A DNA stretch of 64,000 nt. Source: Heterotrichella gracilis (taxonomy: Eukaryota; Sar; Xanthophyceae; Tribonematales; Xanthonemataceae). Below, piece by piece: positions 62,798-64,000 of this stretch. The notes under the pieces were generated by a model that saw nothing but the letters and a program-made list of their open reading frames with translations, did no database searches and was not told where the DNA came from. The translations under genes and the position numbers were made by a program. The stretch is taken from contig JAULBX010008218.1 of NCBI GenBank assembly GCA_032358255.1, forward strand, positions 1-64,000. Reading direction: 5' to 3'. The first letter of the stretch is position 1; every line of letters begins with the position of its first letter.

Positions 62798-63503
62798 ATG
62801 GCCGTGACGTGCTCAGACATCCTCAAGCTGGTCTTTGCCGTGCTCCTGCCACCTGTGGGTGTGTGGTTGGAGAAGGAGGCTTGCGACAAGGACCTGCTTA
62901 TAAACATCCTGCTGACCTGTTTGGGCTACATTCCAGGTAAAGTGACCTCCCTTACCTTTCTTACGCATCGGAAATACCCAGTAGGCTGATCACCAAAATT
63001 AGTCGGGCTGATTGCCCACACGTTTCTTTCATTGAACGGTTTACCGAATATTAGCTGGGTCACCGGCATCCTCACTTGGCATCGGACATGGCAGCTGCAC
63101 CGAAGTCAGACCGAATACCTGTATCGCTCCCAGCTGCTTGCGCCTTTCTTTTGCGCCGTTGCAAGATCAAATAACGCTTGGAACCCGACTGTTGGGTTTT
63201 GTCACGGCACATCTCGTATTGCTACTGGGCGATATACGAATGCATGCATGCAAAAGATGGGGCAAACTGTTTAAATCCATAAAGTTGGCCAGAACCCTTC
63301 TTTGGGGTTTGGATCACTTTTACATATTGCTTCCTTACTGTTGCAATAATTTCGTGGCTTGTAGTAGCGAGATTAGCGGTCATTGCCAGGGATCATGTTG
63401 GCGGGGACCACTTTACAAACTTATGACCCAGTTGCCAAATCTCACAACCATCCACTTCCTTGCAGGCATCATTCACGCCCTGTACATCATCTTGAAGTAT
63501 TGA
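62798..63503 (+). CDS. PMP3/RCI2 small membrane proteolipid, copy 2
   Basis: Two exons, 62798-62936 and 63466-63503; 58 residues. KLVFAVLLPPVGVWLEKEAC, DLLINILLTCLGYIPG and IIHALYIILKY give two helices and the family signature, with the usual CD pair (ACDKDLL) that copy 1 replaces by FDRD. Both copies have a first exon of exactly 139 bases and an intron in the same glycine codon, so they are tandem duplicates. This intron starts GT, unlike copy 1. The start is ATG in aacaaaATGG. Confidence 0.95.
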
Positions 63504-64000
63504 AGACGTAGAAGGCCTCACACGGCATGAAGTCCCATATTTTTGCTCAGCTGGCCTTTCGTGGGCCTTCCCCTTTTTGTTAGATCTGTCGACAGTCTGT
63601 GTTTACTCTATCAGTCAACTTGCCCCTATTCATTCAGTACAGCAGGGCACTGAACGTGGTTGAACTCAATTCTACAGTATCATTAATTCAGGCCATGGTA
63701 GGTCAGTGCAGCCACTACCATGGCTGGCCAACAAGGCGTGGTGATGCCACATTACTGCTGTGACATTGAGAATTGTGGGTGGTACCCTTTCCTGCGGTAT
63801 ATTTGACAAGGGCCCACTTGATGCAACTGTAACCATCATCTTATAGCCCCTTGTTGGTCTATTCCAAGAGGTACTTTGCTGTGCAACCTATCAGCAATAT
63901 CGATATCATTTGACGAGTGGTGGTAACGGCCCGATGGGCTGCAGCACAACACGCACCACAGGCCCATCACTATGAGGGTGTCTTATAGCTGTGCTGCTGA
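63504..64000. other. 3' flank of PMP3 copy 2 to window end
   Basis: 0.5 kb without a supported gene. Confidence 0.4.

Overview
This looks like nuclear DNA of a green alga, most likely a trebouxiophyte of the Chlorella/Coccomyxa kind. The genes are dense and rich in short introns. Many products are plastid proteins: chlorophyll synthase, a type-A thylakoid FtsH protease, EXECUTER and the outer-envelope pore OEP21. Beside them lie ordinary eukaryotic genes: mitochondrial citrate synthase, mitoribosomal mL54, SAS-6, cornichon and PMP3. Short TTTAGGG-like telomere motifs occur inside introns. The lineage is an inference from gene content and style; no species is claimed.

Layout. 1-8.4 kb, minus strand: the 5' part of a large secreted or surface protein with signal peptide, Cys-rich segment, a ~300-residue Pro/Ala stalk, Ig-like strands and Pro-rich cassette exons; it runs off the left edge. 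9.2-9.8 kb (+): mL54. 10.5-11.3 kb (-): small At2g23090-type zinc finger. 12.1-16.5 kb (+): citrate synthase, 11 exons. 17.7-21.5 kb (+): centriole cartwheel protein SAS-6, 12 exons. 22.4-26.2 kb (+): FtsH, 8 exons. 26.8 kb (-): tRNA-Leu(UAA). 27.6-30.8 kb (-): chlorophyll synthase. 32.0-32.8 kb (-): small predicted membrane protein. 34.3-37.6 kb (-): dCTP pyrophosphatase fused to a homeodomain. 39.6-45.4 kb (-): EXECUTER, 12 exons. 46.4-47.2 kb (+): cornichon. 47.7-48.6 kb (-): OEP21. 49.9-58.0 kb (+): an unrecognised ~1390-residue protein with two membrane segments and long coiled coils, 19 exons. 59-63.5 kb: two PMP3/RCI2 paralogues on the plus strand flanking poorly resolved minus-strand coding segments. 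Exon models were built by hand from splice signals, phase and family similarity; all phases close except where stated.

How the genes fit together. There are no operons. FtsH, chlorophyll synthase and EXECUTER all act at the thylakoid and, from plant work, belong to the same singlet-oxygen and photodamage biology, yet they lie within about 23 kb here. OEP21 adds plastid envelope transport. SAS-6 implies that the organism can build, or recently could build, basal bodies.

The most unusual signal is structural. In the minus-strand block (surface protein, chlorophyll synthase, pyrophosphatase-homeodomain, EXECUTER and the 60.5-61 kb membrane protein) short segments spanning exon-intron borders recur as imperfect tandem copies in the adjoining intron or 3' UTR, often beside TTTAGGG-like motifs. 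Other notable points are the enzyme-homeodomain fusion, a run of stop-free introns of length 3n in SAS-6, several GC-AG introns, and the glycosylation-site-rich loop of the large coiled-coil membrane protein.
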